Positions 28,201 through 36,795 of a stretch of 47,361 bases of DNA are shown one piece after another. Numbering within the stretch: the stretch's first letter is position 1; the number at the start of each line of letters is the position of its first letter. Below the pieces are notes generated by a model. It saw only the letters and a list, made by a program, of their open reading frames with translations, was not told the origin of the DNA and searched no databases. Origin of the DNA: Sphingomonas asaccharolytica NBRC 15499 (lineage in GTDB: Bacteria > Pseudomonadota > Alphaproteobacteria > Sphingomonadales > Sphingomonadaceae); NCBI RefSeq assembly GCF_001598355.1, contig NZ_BCYU01000034.1:1-47361 (forward strand), read 5' to 3'. Made by a program: the position numbers and the translations under genes.

Positions 28201-29733
28201 CTAAGGCGCCGACGAGCAGGAATAGACCAACTTCTCGCTATAGGTCGTCGGCAACGCGGCGCGGATCGACTGCTGCTGAACCATCAGATTGTTGCGCGCC
28301 CCTGGGTCGGCACTGCATTGCTTGAGCGGGCTCTGCGCGCGCAGCTTGCGCGCGGCGTCCATTTGCGCCGCGCTCAGGAAATAGCGATAGGCAGTGTAGG
28401 TCCGCGTGTCGGGATCGAACTGCAGCACCGACACGGTCTGCTCGTCGTTGGGCGCCAGTACCCGGGTCCATTTGCCGTTGTCGTCGGCATATTGCGTCTT
28501 GCCGTTCAGGCACCCGTCCTGCCCCCAGTCGAGATTGACGTCGGCGGTGGCCGACACCGTCACGCGGCTGCGGTCGGACTGGAATTTGCACACCATCTTG
28601 CCTAGCGAGCGCGCGCCCGCCGCCGCCGGGGTCGGCGTCGCGACGGGTATCGCGAAGCCCGGGGGCAGCATCGGCTCCTCGCTCGGCCGCAACAGGAAGA
28701 CGATGACCGCGGCGACGATCAGCACGCCGCCGGCCGATCCGGCCCAGATCGCCTCGCGCTGGCGTCCGCGCGAATAGAGTAAACCGCCGCCGCCGGCGGT
28801 CAACGCGCCGAGCACGAGCAGCAAGGCCGAGATCGCCATGACATTCTCGCTCGCGCGCTGGGCATTGAGCCGCGCGGCTTCGATCGCCTGTTGGCGGCTG
28901 GCTTGATCGCGCGCGGCGGAGTCTCGGCGTGACGCGTCAGCCGCTGCGCGCGCAGCGGAATCCGCCGCCTCATCGGCGCTCAGCCGCGCTTCGAGGCTCA
29001 TGCAGGGAATGTCGACCGAGTTGAACGCCTGCCGGTGCTCGCGCAGGAAGCCGGCAAGCTCGCTCTCGGCGATCGCAAAGGCGAAACTGGCATCGCCATC
29101 CTCGCCGCGGGTGATCGCCGAATTGACTCCCATCACGCGCCCGCAGCGGTCGAGCAGCGGGCCGCCCGAATTGCCGCGCGAGATGCTCGCGCTGTGGAGC
29201 AGCACGTTGATGCCTTCGATATTGCGGCTGGCCGACAGCGACCCTTCGGAGCGCACCGGCGCCAGCGGTTTGATATAGTCCGCCGCCGATTGCGCAGTCG
29301 CCAGGTCGACATTGCCGGGATAGCCGAGCGAGACCAAGCCCATGCTGTCATCGGGGGCGCCGGTGTACAGCGTCGCCGCCGGCAGCGCGGCGCCGGTGAT
29401 TTCGATCAGCGCCAGGTCGCGCTTTGCATCGATCGCGACGACGCGGCCCTGATAGGATTTGCTTCCCTCCGACGGCACCACGCCGATCACGACATTATCG
29501 GGGTATTTCTGTGCGAGCTCGACGACATGCGCGTTGGTGACGATCCGGTTGGGCCCGACCGCGAAGCCCGAGCCATGACCGAACCCGACCACTTCCTGGT
29601 CGACGATCGCGATCGTCACGACCCGGACAACACTGCGCGACGCCGCCGCGATATCGTCGGCGGCGGCAAGAGAGGGCGTCGCCAGCCAGGCGAAAGCCGA
29701 CAGAATTGCCAATAAGCGGAAGAAACGCGCCAT
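28201..29733 (-). CDS. membrane-anchored trypsin-like serine protease
   Basis: 510 residues from ATG 29733 (GGAAGGG upstream; a GTG at 29751 is less likely). A signal peptide (FRLLAILSAFAWLATPSLAA) precedes a protease domain with triad His69 (TNAHVVEL), Asp106 (KRDLALIEI) and Ser189 (RGNSGGPLL), so it should be exported. An Ala-rich coiled-coil-like segment follows (about 250-300), then two hydrophobic helices (about 305-325 and 338-357), and a C-terminal domain of about 130 residues with four cysteines (KMVCKF; DGCLNGK; KQCSAD; YSCSSAP). No PDZ domain is present, unlike DegP. The C-terminal domain was not recognised. Confidence 0.82.
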   Translation of the reverse strand: MARFFRLLAILSAFAWLATPSLAAADDIAAASRSVVRVVTIAIVDQEVVGFGHGSGFAVGPNRIVTNAHVVELAQKYPDNVVIGVVPSEGSKSYQGRVVAIDAKRDLALIEITGAALPAATLYTGAPDDSMGLVSLGYPGNVDLATAQSAADYIKPLAPVRSEGSLSASRNIEGINVLLHSASISRGNSGGPLLDRCGRVMGVNSAITRGEDGDASFAFAIAESELAGFLREHRQAFNSVDIPCMSLEARLSADEAADSAARAAADASRRDSAARDQASRQQAIEAARLNAQRASENVMAISALLLVLGALTAGGGGLLYSRGRQREAIWAGSAGGVLIVAAVIVFLLRPSEEPMLPPGFAIPVATPTPAAAGARSLGKMVCKFQSDRSRVTVSATADVNLDWGQDGCLNGKTQYADDNGKWTRVLAPNDEQTVSVLQFDPDTRTYTAYRYFLSAAQMDAARKLRAQSPLKQCSADPGARNNLMVQQQSIRAALPTTYSEKLVYSCSSAP

Positions 29734-29824
29734 GGCGCAGAGCCCTTCCACGAAACGCGCCGCGCTTCAATGCGCGATCGGTCGACGGGTCAATTTCCCG
29801 CGTGCTTGCCCGGCTTTCTGCAAC

Positions 29825-31993
29825 TCAGACAAAGCTATAGGGATCGACGTCGACAATGACGCGGACCTTGGACGGCCAGTCGAGCGCGCCGAGCCAAGCG
29901 CGGATGACGTCCTGGACATCGAGTCCGCGGCGCGCATGGATCAGCAGGCGATAGCGGTGGCGTCCGCGCAGCATCGCCAGCGGCGCGGGCGCGGGGCCAT
30001 AGACCTCCATCCCCTCGACCCGGGGGGCGGTTCGGCCGACCAGCTTGGCGATGTCATAGGCGGCGGACTGATCTTCCGAACTGACGACAATCGCGGCGTA
30101 GCGGCCGAATGGCGGGGCGCCCGCCTCGCGCCGTGCCTCGGTTTCGGCAGCGGTGAAGGCATCGGCGTCGCCCGAAACCAACGCTTCCATCACCGGCGCC
30201 TTGGGGTCGTGGGTCTGGATGAAGACATGGCCGGGTTTTTCGCCCCGCCCGGCGCGCCCGGCAACCTGCATGATCTGCTGGAAGGTGCGTTCGGCCGCGC
30301 GCAAATCGCCGCCGCCGAGGCCGAGATCGGCGTCGATCACGCCGACCAGGGTCAGATTGGGGAAGTGATAGCCCTTGGTGACGAGCTGGGTGCCGATGAC
30401 GATGTCGATCTCGTGTGCTTCCATCCGGTTGACGAATTCGGCCGCCTTGGCCGGGGACCAGAGCGTGTCGCTGGTGACGATCGCGGTGCGCGCCTCGGGC
30501 CACAAGGCCGCCACTTCGTCGGCGATGCGCTCGACCCCGGGACCGCAGGCGACCAGCGAATCCTCTTCCTTGCATTCGGGGCATGCGCGCGGCGTCGGCA
30601 TGACATGGCCGCAATGGTGGCAGCTCAGCCGCCGGACCAACCGGTGCTCGACCATCCAGGCAGTGCAATTCGGGCATTGGAAGCGATGCCCGCACGCGCG
30701 GCACAAGGTCAGCGGCGCATAGCCGCGGCGATTGAGGAACATCAGCGCCTGTTCGCCGCGCGCCAGGGTTTCGTCGATCGCAATGACCAATTTGGGCGCG
30801 ATCCAGCGGCCGCGCTCGGGCGGGTCCAGCAACAGGTCGATCGCCTCGATATCGGGCATTTCCGCGGCGCCGTAGCGGCCCGGCAGCTTCACCTCGGCAT
30901 AATTGCCGATCTCGACCTGCTGGCGCGTCTCGATCGCCGGGGTGGCGGTGGCGAGCACGACCGGAATGTCCTCGAACTTGCCGCGCATCACCGCGACGTC
31001 GCGGGCATGATAATGCACGCCTTCTTCCTGCTTGAAGCTGGTCTCGTGCGCCTCGTCGACGACAATCAGGCCGAGATTGGAATAAGGCAGGAACAATGCC
31101 GAGCGCGCGCCGACCGTGACCAGCGCCTGGCCGGTCGCGATCGCCCGCCAGGCGCGCCGCCGCTGCGATTGGCGCAGTCCGGAATGCCAGGCGACGGGCT
31201 CGCAGCCGAAGCGCGCGGTAAAGCGCTGCAGGAACGGTTCGGTAAGCGCGATTTCGGGCAGCAGTACGAGCGTCTGTCGCCCCGCCCGGATGGCGGCGGC
31301 GATCGCCTCGAAATAGACTTCGGTCTTGCCCGATCCGGTGACGCCGTCGAGCAAAGTCGGCTTGAAGACGTGTGCCGCAACGTCGCTGGTCAGCACGTCG
31401 GCGGCGCGCTGTTGCTCCTCGGACAGTACCGGGACGTCGTGATCGGGATCGGGCAGGGGGAAGGGGCTGTCGATATCGACCTCGACCGCCTCGATCGCGC
31501 CGACCTTGACCAGTCCGCGGATCACCCCGTCGGAGACGTCGGCGATCGTCGCGAGTTCGCGGACGAGACCCTGGCGGTCGCCGATCCGCTCCAATGCCTG
31601 CGCGCGCTGCGGTGTCAGCCGCTCGGGGACATGCCCGGTCGGACGATATTCGGTGACGGTCCGCGCGCCTTCGAGTGCGGAGGACGAAGGCAACGCCATC
31701 CGCGCCACCGAGACTGGAGAGGCAAGATAATAATCCGCCGTCCATTCGATCAACCGTCGCATCGCGTCGGTCAGCGGCGGCACCGGCAGCACGTCGATCA
31801 GGTTGCGCAACCGATTGTCGCCGACCTCGGCGTCCGACGGCATCCGCTCGGGTTCCCACACCACGCCGAGCAACTGGCGCGGACCCAAAGGCGCGACCAC
31901 CAGCGAGCCCGGCTCGACCGTCATGCCATGCGGTACGCGATAGTCGAGCGGACCAAGCGCGGAGTTCATGACAAGGACGCGAGCGCGGGACAT
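29825..31993 (-). CDS. priA: primosomal replication restart helicase PriA
   Basis: 722 residues. An N-terminal DNA-fork-binding domain (VLVMNSALGPLDYRVPHG) is followed by the helicase core: Walker A GVTGSGKTEVYFE, LLPEIALTEPF, DEAH box VVDEAHETSFKQ, and TQLVTKGYHFPNLTLVGVID. Eight cysteines make the zinc site (CRACGHRFQCPNC; CHHCGH; CPECKEEDS with the extra Cys nearby). PriA reloads the replisome at stalled forks. It is divergent from the DUF1801-type gene (98-base gap). Confidence 0.96.
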   Translation of the reverse strand: MSRARVLVMNSALGPLDYRVPHGMTVEPGSLVVAPLGPRQLLGVVWEPERMPSDAEVGDNRLRNLIDVLPVPPLTDAMRRLIEWTADYYLASPVSVARMALPSSSALEGARTVTEYRPTGHVPERLTPQRAQALERIGDRQGLVRELATIADVSDGVIRGLVKVGAIEAVEVDIDSPFPLPDPDHDVPVLSEEQQRAADVLTSDVAAHVFKPTLLDGVTGSGKTEVYFEAIAAAIRAGRQTLVLLPEIALTEPFLQRFTARFGCEPVAWHSGLRQSQRRRAWRAIATGQALVTVGARSALFLPYSNLGLIVVDEAHETSFKQEEGVHYHARDVAVMRGKFEDIPVVLATATPAIETRQQVEIGNYAEVKLPGRYGAAEMPDIEAIDLLLDPPERGRWIAPKLVIAIDETLARGEQALMFLNRRGYAPLTLCRACGHRFQCPNCTAWMVEHRLVRRLSCHHCGHVMPTPRACPECKEEDSLVACGPGVERIADEVAALWPEARTAIVTSDTLWSPAKAAEFVNRMEAHEIDIVIGTQLVTKGYHFPNLTLVGVIDADLGLGGGDLRAAERTFQQIMQVAGRAGRGEKPGHVFIQTHDPKAPVMEALVSGDADAFTAAETEARREAGAPPFGRYAAIVVSSEDQSAAYDIAKLVGRTAPRVEGMEVYGPAPAPLAMLRGRHRYRLLIHARRGLDVQDVIRAWLGALDWPSKVRVIVDVDPYSFV

Positions 31994-32091
31994 CGCTGCT
32001 CATATGGCGATTCCTGTGCGTAGGCGAAACCTCGCGCATAGCGGTTTCGTTCGCCCTGTTCCGGTTCGTCCAGGCCAGCTAGAACAACGGG

Positions 32092-32535
32092 GTGACCCCG
32101 CAGGAACAACTCGACGGTTTCATCGACAAGTTCACGCCCGATGTCGCGGCGACGATCCGACACGCGGTGGCGATGGTGTCGGCGCGGCTGCCCGGGGCGA
32201 CCATCCTGGTCTATGACAATTACAACGCGCTCGCGATCGCGTTTGGGGCAAGTGAGAAGCGGCAGTCGATCATCTGCTCGGTCGCCGGCTATCCGCGCTG
32301 GGTCAGCCTGTTCCTGTCCAACGGCCCGACGCTGCCCGATCCCGAAGGATTGCTGGAGGGCGAGGGCAATACCGTCCGCCACGTCAAGCTGGTCGGCGAC
32401 CGTATGGACAGCCCGGCGGTCGCCGCGCTGATCGATGCCGCCGTGGCCAGCGTTGCCACGCCGATCGATCCGGCGGGCGAGGGTGGGCTGGTGATCAAAT
32501 CGGTATCGGCCAAGCAACGGGCGCGGCGGCCATGA
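32092..32535 (+). CDS. DUF1801-type protein
   Basis: 147 residues from GTG 32092. The sequence LPGATILVYDNYNALAIAF, YPRWVSLFLSNGPTLPDP and NTVRHVKLVGDRMDSPAVAA fits the DUF1801/YdhG-like alpha-beta fold. Function is unknown. It ends in ATGA, where its stop overlaps the xerC start by four bases, so it is likely in the xerC operon. Confidence 0.7.
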   Translation: MTPQEQLDGFIDKFTPDVAATIRHAVAMVSARLPGATILVYDNYNALAIAFGASEKRQSIICSVAGYPRWVSLFLSNGPTLPDPEGLLEGEGNTVRHVKLVGDRMDSPAVAALIDAAVASVATPIDPAGEGGLVIKSVSAKQRARRP

Positions 32536-33416
32536 CGGCGCTGCCGCTCGAGTTCGGCCAGCATCTGTCGCGCGACCGGCGGCGCTCGGCGCACACCGTC
32601 CGTGCCTATGAGGCGACTGCTGTCCGCCTGGTTCAGTTTCTCGGCGAGCATTGGGGCGAGGAGGCGGATCGTGCGGCGCTCGGCCGGGTGACGGCGGCCG
32701 ACCTGCGCGCCTATCTCGCGCGCCGGCGTGGGCAAGGCCTGGGCAATTCCTCGGCGGCGCGCGAGCTGTCGGCGGTCAAGACTTTTCTCAAATGGGCAGC
32801 AGGGGGCGAGGCGTCGCCGCGGATGCGCGGGCCGCGCGTCAAGAAAGGCGTGCCGCGTCCGGTCTCGCCCGCCGACGCAATCGCATTGGCCGAGGAAGTC
32901 GCCGAGGACGCAGCCGAACCCTGGATCGCCGCGCGCGATTGGGCGGTGCTGCTGCTGCTCTACGGTGCGGGTTTGCGCATCGGCGAGGCAGTCGGGCTGA
33001 CCGGCACGGTGCTGCCGCTGGGCGAGGCGATGGCTGTCACCGGCAAGCGCGACAAGACGCGGATAGTGCCCTTGCTGCCCCAGGTGCGCGAGGCGATCGA
33101 CGCCTATGTCGCGGCGTCACCCTGGCCAGTGGTGCGCGGCGAGGCGCTGTTCCGTGGCGCCAAGGGCGGGCCGCTATCGGCCGGCGTGGTGAGGAAATCC
33201 GTCCAGGCAGCACGGATCCGCCTCGGACTAGCCGATCGCACAACGCCACACGCGTTGCGTCACAGTTTCGCGACGCATTTGTTGGGGCGGGGTGCCGACC
33301 TTCGCCAGCTTCAGGAACTGCTCGGCCATGCCAGCCTGAGTTCGACCCAGATCTACACCGCGGTCGACGCCGCCCATCTGCTCGACGTGTACCGCAACGC
33401 GCATCCCCGGGCATGA
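32532..33416 (+). CDS. xerC: tyrosine recombinase XerC
   Basis: 294 residues. An N-terminal SAM-like core-binding domain (RRRSAHTVRAYEATAVRLVQ) is followed by the catalytic domain with Arg149 (GAGLRIGEAV), Lys172 or 175 (GKRDKTRIVPL), His240-x-x-Arg243 (HALRHSFATHLL), His266 (LLGHASLSSTQIY) and Tyr275. XerC with XerD resolves chromosome dimers at dif. XerC is preferred over XerD because of its place beside priA, the usual alphaproteobacterial arrangement. No dif site was recognised in the window. Confidence 0.9.
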   Translation: MTALPLEFGQHLSRDRRRSAHTVRAYEATAVRLVQFLGEHWGEEADRAALGRVTAADLRAYLARRRGQGLGNSSAARELSAVKTFLKWAAGGEASPRMRGPRVKKGVPRPVSPADAIALAEEVAEDAAEPWIAARDWAVLLLLYGAGLRIGEAVGLTGTVLPLGEAMAVTGKRDKTRIVPLLPQVREAIDAYVAASPWPVVRGEALFRGAKGGPLSAGVVRKSVQAARIRLGLADRTTPHALRHSFATHLLGRGADLRQLQELLGHASLSSTQIYTAVDAAHLLDVYRNAHPRA

Positions 33417-33829
33417 TCGGACCCATTGATCATAATCGCGTCCGATTGCGGGTTTGGGGCAATCCACTCGACCCCGACGAGATCACGCGACTGCTCGGTC
33501 ATCCCCCGACCAAAGCGCGTGCGACGGGCGAGCCGTTGTCGTCGGGTCGCGTCCCGCGTTCGGGCTTCTGGGGAGTCGAGGCGCCCGGTGGCATGCGGGA
33601 CGACCTGGACCTACGCATCGCGGGTTTGTTGATGATGCTCACCGACGATCTGCCGGTATGGCGAAATCTCGCCGAACGGTATGACATGGATTTGTTTTGC
33701 GGGTTGTTCATGGCCGATCCGAACGAAGGCCTGACAGTGCGACCGGCGACGATGGCGCTGATGGCTGAGCGCTGCCTGCCACTAGCGCTGGATATCTACT
33801 CTCGCGATCTTCCGCAGGACCTCGCTTAA
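33413..33829 (+). CDS. DUF4279 protein
   Basis: 138 residues starting inside the xerC stop (ATGA overlap at 33413-33416). RLRVWGNPLDPDEITRLLGH, then PTKARATGEP and GFWGVEAPG match the DUF4279 pattern. Function is unknown; some family members sit in polymorphic-toxin immunity loci, but nothing here suggests a toxin. Its last four bases overlap the end of the convergent DedA gene at the palindrome CTTAAG. Confidence 0.78.
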   Translation: MIGPIDHNRVRLRVWGNPLDPDEITRLLGHPPTKARATGEPLSSGRVPRSGFWGVEAPGGMRDDLDLRIAGLLMMLTDDLPVWRNLAERYDMDLFCGLFMADPNEGLTVRPATMALMAERCLPLALDIYSRDLPQDLA

Positions 33830-34425
33830 GCCCGCGGCTTCCAGGTCGCCACGCGCCACGCATACCAGCCCGCGATCGCCACGCAGATCACCACCGCCGC
33901 CGGACCGGTCCAACCCTCCGCTTCGCGGAAGTTGGCGCCGAGATACCAGCCCGCGCCGGTCAGGAAGGCGTTCCAGATCGTCGTTCCCGCCAGCGTCCAG
34001 ACGATGAATTTCCACCGCGGCATCTTCGAGATGCCGGCCGGCAGCGACACGATCGACCGTCCGAACGGCGCGAAGCGCAGCACGAACACCAGCCATTGGC
34101 CGTGACGAAAGAAGAAATTGTCGATCCGCTCGACGTCCGACCAGCTGACCGTCAGCCAGCGCCCGTTGCGGTCGACGAACGGCTTGAGCTTCTGCAGCGG
34201 CACGTTGCGGCCGACCCAGTACCAGAAATAATTGCCCATGGTGGAGCCCAGGGTGCCGGCGATCATCACCCCGGCGAAGCTGAGCTTGCCATGCGCGACC
34301 GCGATCCCGGCGAAGCCCATGATGACTTCGGACGGGATCGGCGGGATGATATTCTCCAGCGCCATCCACAGGAAAATCGCCACATAGCCCCATTGTTCGA
34401 GGCCATCGAGGAACCACTCGGTCAT
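33826..34425 (-). CDS. DedA-family membrane protein
   Basis: 199 residues with four to six hydrophobic helices. The family motifs are seen: ALENIIPPIPSEVIMGFAG (acidic residue plus PxPxE) and FFFRHGQWLVFVLRFAPFGR, then SLPAGISKMPRWKF. DedA proteins are undecaprenyl-phosphate or phospholipid flippase-like transporters needed for envelope homeostasis. Its ATG overlaps the gshB stop (ATGA), so the two are coupled. Confidence 0.9.
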   Translation of the reverse strand: MTEWFLDGLEQWGYVAIFLWMALENIIPPIPSEVIMGFAGIAVAHGKLSFAGVMIAGTLGSTMGNYFWYWVGRNVPLQKLKPFVDRNGRWLTVSWSDVERIDNFFFRHGQWLVFVLRFAPFGRSIVSLPAGISKMPRWKFIVWTLAGTTIWNAFLTGAGWYLGANFREAEGWTGPAAVVICVAIAGWYAWRVATWKPRA

Positions 34426-35378
34426 CCTGTTGCCGCGACCTTCTTCTCGATCGCGTCCCAGATCATCGCCGAAACGTCGACGCCATCGAGCCGTTCGATC
34501 GCGACGATGCCGGTCGGCGAGGTGACGTTGATCTCGGTCAGCCACTCGCCGCCAATCACGTCGATTCCGACGAACAACAGCCCGCGCTTCTCGAGTTCTG
34601 GCCCGAGCGCCGCACAGATTTCGCGTTCCTTCGCGGTCAGTTCGGTCTTCACAGCCGACCCGCCGACCGCGAGGTTCGAGCGGAATTCGCCTTCGCCCGG
34701 CACGCGGTTGATCGCGCCGGCTATCTCGCCGTCGACCAGCACGATGCGCTTGTCGCCGCTCGCCACGCCGGGCAGGAACGCCTGGAGCATGTGCGGCTCG
34801 CGCCAGGTCATGTTGAATACCTCGATCAGCGCCGACAAATTGGTGCCCTCGCGATCGACCTTGAACACTGCCTTGCCGCCATTGCCGTGGATCGGCTTGA
34901 CGACGATCTCGCCATGTTCGTGGAGGAATTTGCGCGCTTCCTCCAGGCTGCGTGTGACAAGCGTCGGCGGCATGAAGCGCGCGAAGTCGAGCACGAACAC
35001 CTTTTCCGGCGCATTACGCACGCTGGCGGGATCGTTGACCACCAGAGTCTTGTCCGCGATCCGTTCGAGCAAGTGCGTCGCGGTGATATAGCCCAGGTCG
35101 AACGGCGGATCCTGGCGCATCAGCACGACATCGGCCTCGTCGCCGAGATCCAGGTTCACCGGCTCGCCGAAAGTGAAATGCTTGCCGACCACGCGCTCGA
35201 CGGTGACCGGATGCGCTTTCGCCCAGACGTGCCCGTCGCGATAATTGAGCGCGTCAGCGGTATAGTGGAACAGCCGATGCCCGCGCGCCTGCGCCGTCAG
35301 CATCAGCGCGAAGCTCGAATCGCCGGCGATGTTGATCGATTCCATGGGATCCATCTGGACGGCAACGGTCAAGGGCAT
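34422..35378 (-). CDS. gshB: glutathione synthetase
   Basis: 318 residues joining gamma-glutamylcysteine and glycine with ATP. MPLTVAVQMDPMESINIAGD is the usual N-terminus. The ATP-grasp domain shows EIVVKPIHGNGGKAVFKV and LLFVGIDVIGGEWLTEINVT; PEKVFVLDFARFMPPTLV is also typical. First gene of a two-gene unit with dedA. A degenerate CGTC-type repeat lies upstream at 35397-35469. Confidence 0.96.
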   Translation of the reverse strand: MPLTVAVQMDPMESINIAGDSSFALMLTAQARGHRLFHYTADALNYRDGHVWAKAHPVTVERVVGKHFTFGEPVNLDLGDEADVVLMRQDPPFDLGYITATHLLERIADKTLVVNDPASVRNAPEKVFVLDFARFMPPTLVTRSLEEARKFLHEHGEIVVKPIHGNGGKAVFKVDREGTNLSALIEVFNMTWREPHMLQAFLPGVASGDKRIVLVDGEIAGAINRVPGEGEFRSNLAVGGSAVKTELTAKEREICAALGPELEKRGLLFVGIDVIGGEWLTEINVTSPTGIVAIERLDGVDVSAMIWDAIEKKVAATG

Positions 35379-35396
35379 GCGATTCTCTTTCCTTAT

Positions 35397-35469
35397 CGTC
35401 GCCCCAGCGAACGCCAGGGTCTCGTCGGGTTTTTACCGCCGGAGATGCCAGCTTTCACTGGTGTGACGG
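35397..35469. repeat. degenerate CGTCATCCC-type repeat pair upstream of gshB
   Basis: CGTCGCCCCAGCGAACGCCA then GGGTCTC, and the inverted GAGATGCCAGCTTTCACTGG then TGTGACGG. The outer ends and the inner GGTCTC/GAGATGCC parts resemble the better conserved copies at 16939-17002. It lies between gshB and yraN. Confidence 0.55.
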
Positions 35470-35498
35470 CTAATGCTTAAGCGTGTTGGTCGGCTATG

Positions 35499-35909
35499 TC
35501 ACCCGATCCACGCATTCTCGATATGGCGAGGCCTGGTGCCCGGCGCCAGCAGGATAACGTCGACGCGGATATCGTCGCCCGGTCCGGCATAACGCGACAT
35601 CAGCACTTCGGCCGCCGCGGCTACCCGAGCGAGGCGCCGTTCGTCGATCGCGAAATCGAGTTCGATGGCGGTCGCGCGCATCTTCACCTCGACAAAGGCG
35701 ATGAGGTTGCCCTTGCGCGCGACCAGGTCGACTTCGCCCGCCGGCGTGCGGACGCGCTTGTCGAGTATACGCCAGCCCTTGAGCCGCAGCCACCACGCCG
35801 CGATCCGCTCGCCGCGGCGGCCCGAGGCTTCGGCAGCGCGGCGATCCCTGTTCCCTTCCCGCTTGCGGGAGGGGCTGGGGGAGGGTCGGTCATTTGGAAG
35901 TTTGTTCAC
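35499..35909 (-). CDS. YraN-family (UPF0102) nuclease-like protein
   Basis: 136 residues from GTG 35909. The YraN core is clear: RRAAEASGRRGERIAAWWLR, LKGWRILDKRVRTPAGEVDL, VARKGNLIAFVEVKMRA, the last two holding the Asp/Glu-x-Lys residues of a Holliday-junction-resolvase-like fold. The first about 20 residues (VNKLPNDRPSPSPSRKREGN) are encoded inside a palindromic repeat (35853-35947) and are not typical of the family. No start codon is available between the GTG and the conserved domain; ATG 35936 would put still more of the repeat into the protein. Confidence 0.8.
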   Translation of the reverse strand: MNKLPNDRPSPSPSRKREGNRDRRAAEASGRRGERIAAWWLRLKGWRILDKRVRTPAGEVDLVARKGNLIAFVEVKMRATAIELDFAIDERRLARVAAAAEVLMSRYAGPGDDIRVDVILLAPGTRPRHIENAWIG

Positions 35910-35947
35910 AGGCCCTTCCCCCAGTCCCTCCCGCAAAGCGGGAGGGG
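35853..35947. repeat. inverted palindromic-repeat doublet over the yraN start
   Basis: Left unit: CCCTTCCCGC-TTGC-GGGAGGGG, then CTGGGGGAGGGTCGG. Right unit, inverted: GGCCCTTCCCCCAGTCCCTC with the CCGCAAAGCGG palindrome and GGAGGGG. The loop between holds the GTG start of yraN. The right end is two bases from the rsmI stop. Same architecture as the atp-operon doublets, with GGGGGAGGG as tail. Confidence 0.8.
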
Positions 35948-35949
35948 AG

Positions 35950-36783
35950 CTATTTCTTCATCTCCATCGCCCGCGCGTAGAGCTCGCGGCGGTCCAGGTT
36001 CAGCCGTTTCGCCACTTCCCCTGCCGCCTTGCTGACCGGCAATCGCGTCAACGCCTCGGCCAACGCCGTATCGGCATCCTCGACACTCGCCGGTGCCGCC
36101 TCGCCCGGCGGCGCCACCACAACGACGATCTCCCCCTTCGGCGCCGCCTCGGCATAGCGCGCGGCGAGCATCGACAAGGTCCCGGTCACCGCTTCCTCGA
36201 ACTTCTTGGTGATTTCGCGCGTCACCGCCGCCTCGCGGTCGCCGAGCTTATCCGCCAGCAGCGTCAAGGTCGCCGCCAACCGCGGCCCGGATTCGTACAG
36301 GACCAATGTCGCGCGAATCGCCGCCACTTCGGCGATCGCCTCCGCTTTGGCGCCTGCTTTGGCCGGCAGGAAGCCGATGAACAGGAACCGGTCGGTCGGC
36401 AGCCCGGCCAGGGTCAGCGCCGCGATCGCCGCGCACGGCCCGGGGATCGTCACCACCGCATGCCCCGCTGCCCGCGCATCGCGGACCAATTTATAGCCGG
36501 GGTCGGAAATCAGCGGCGTCCCCGCGTCGCTGACCAACGCCACCGCCTCGCGTCCCATCCGCTCGATCAGTCCGGGGCGGACGCGGTCGGCATTATGGTC
36601 GTGATAGGCAATCATCGGTCGTTTTATGCCGATGTGCCGGAACAGTCCCGCCGTCACGCGCGTATCTTCGACCGCGACGATGGCGGCATTCGACAGCACG
36701 TGCGCCGCACGCGGCGACAGGTCTCCGAGATTGCCGATCGGGGTGGCGACGATATAGAGACCGGGCATAAGAACATCAGACAT
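35950..36783 (-). CDS. rsmI: 16S rRNA (cytidine1402-2'-O)-methyltransferase
   Basis: 277 residues, SAM-dependent, tetrapyrrole-methylase fold. The N-terminus YIVATPIGNLGDLSPRA, then VAVEDTRVT, LVSDAGTPLISDPGYKLV and VTIPGPCAAIAAL are diagnostic. RsmI methylates C1402 in the ribosomal decoding centre. ATG 36783 (MSDVLMPGLYIV) is preferred; longer starts would read into the divergent lipoprotein gene, whose ATG is 12 bases away. Upstream in the same direction of yraN. Confidence 0.93.
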   Translation of the reverse strand: MSDVLMPGLYIVATPIGNLGDLSPRAAHVLSNAAIVAVEDTRVTAGLFRHIGIKRPMIAYHDHNADRVRPGLIERMGREAVALVSDAGTPLISDPGYKLVRDARAAGHAVVTIPGPCAAIAALTLAGLPTDRFLFIGFLPAKAGAKAEAIAEVAAIRATLVLYESGPRLAATLTLLADKLGDREAAVTREITKKFEEAVTGTLSMLAARYAEAAPKGEIVVVVAPPGEAAPASVEDADTALAEALTRLPVSKAAGEVAKRLNLDRRELYARAMEMKK

Positions 36784-36795
36784 CAGGGGATCGTC

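Noticed and set aside
29732..32023. 763-codon plus-strand frame opposite priA
   Set aside because: It is antisense to a full, well-conserved priA and shows low-complexity Arg/Asp/Gln composition.
33413..33829. DUF4279 gene considered as an immunity gene of a toxin system
   Set aside because: No toxin or secretion-linked gene is adjacent; it is coupled to xerC in a housekeeping context.
35665..36795. Upstream extension of the lpoA-like frame over rsmI and yraN
   Set aside because: The lipobox signal at residue 29 after ATG 36796 and the AGGGGA site fix the true start; the extension is antisense to rsmI.
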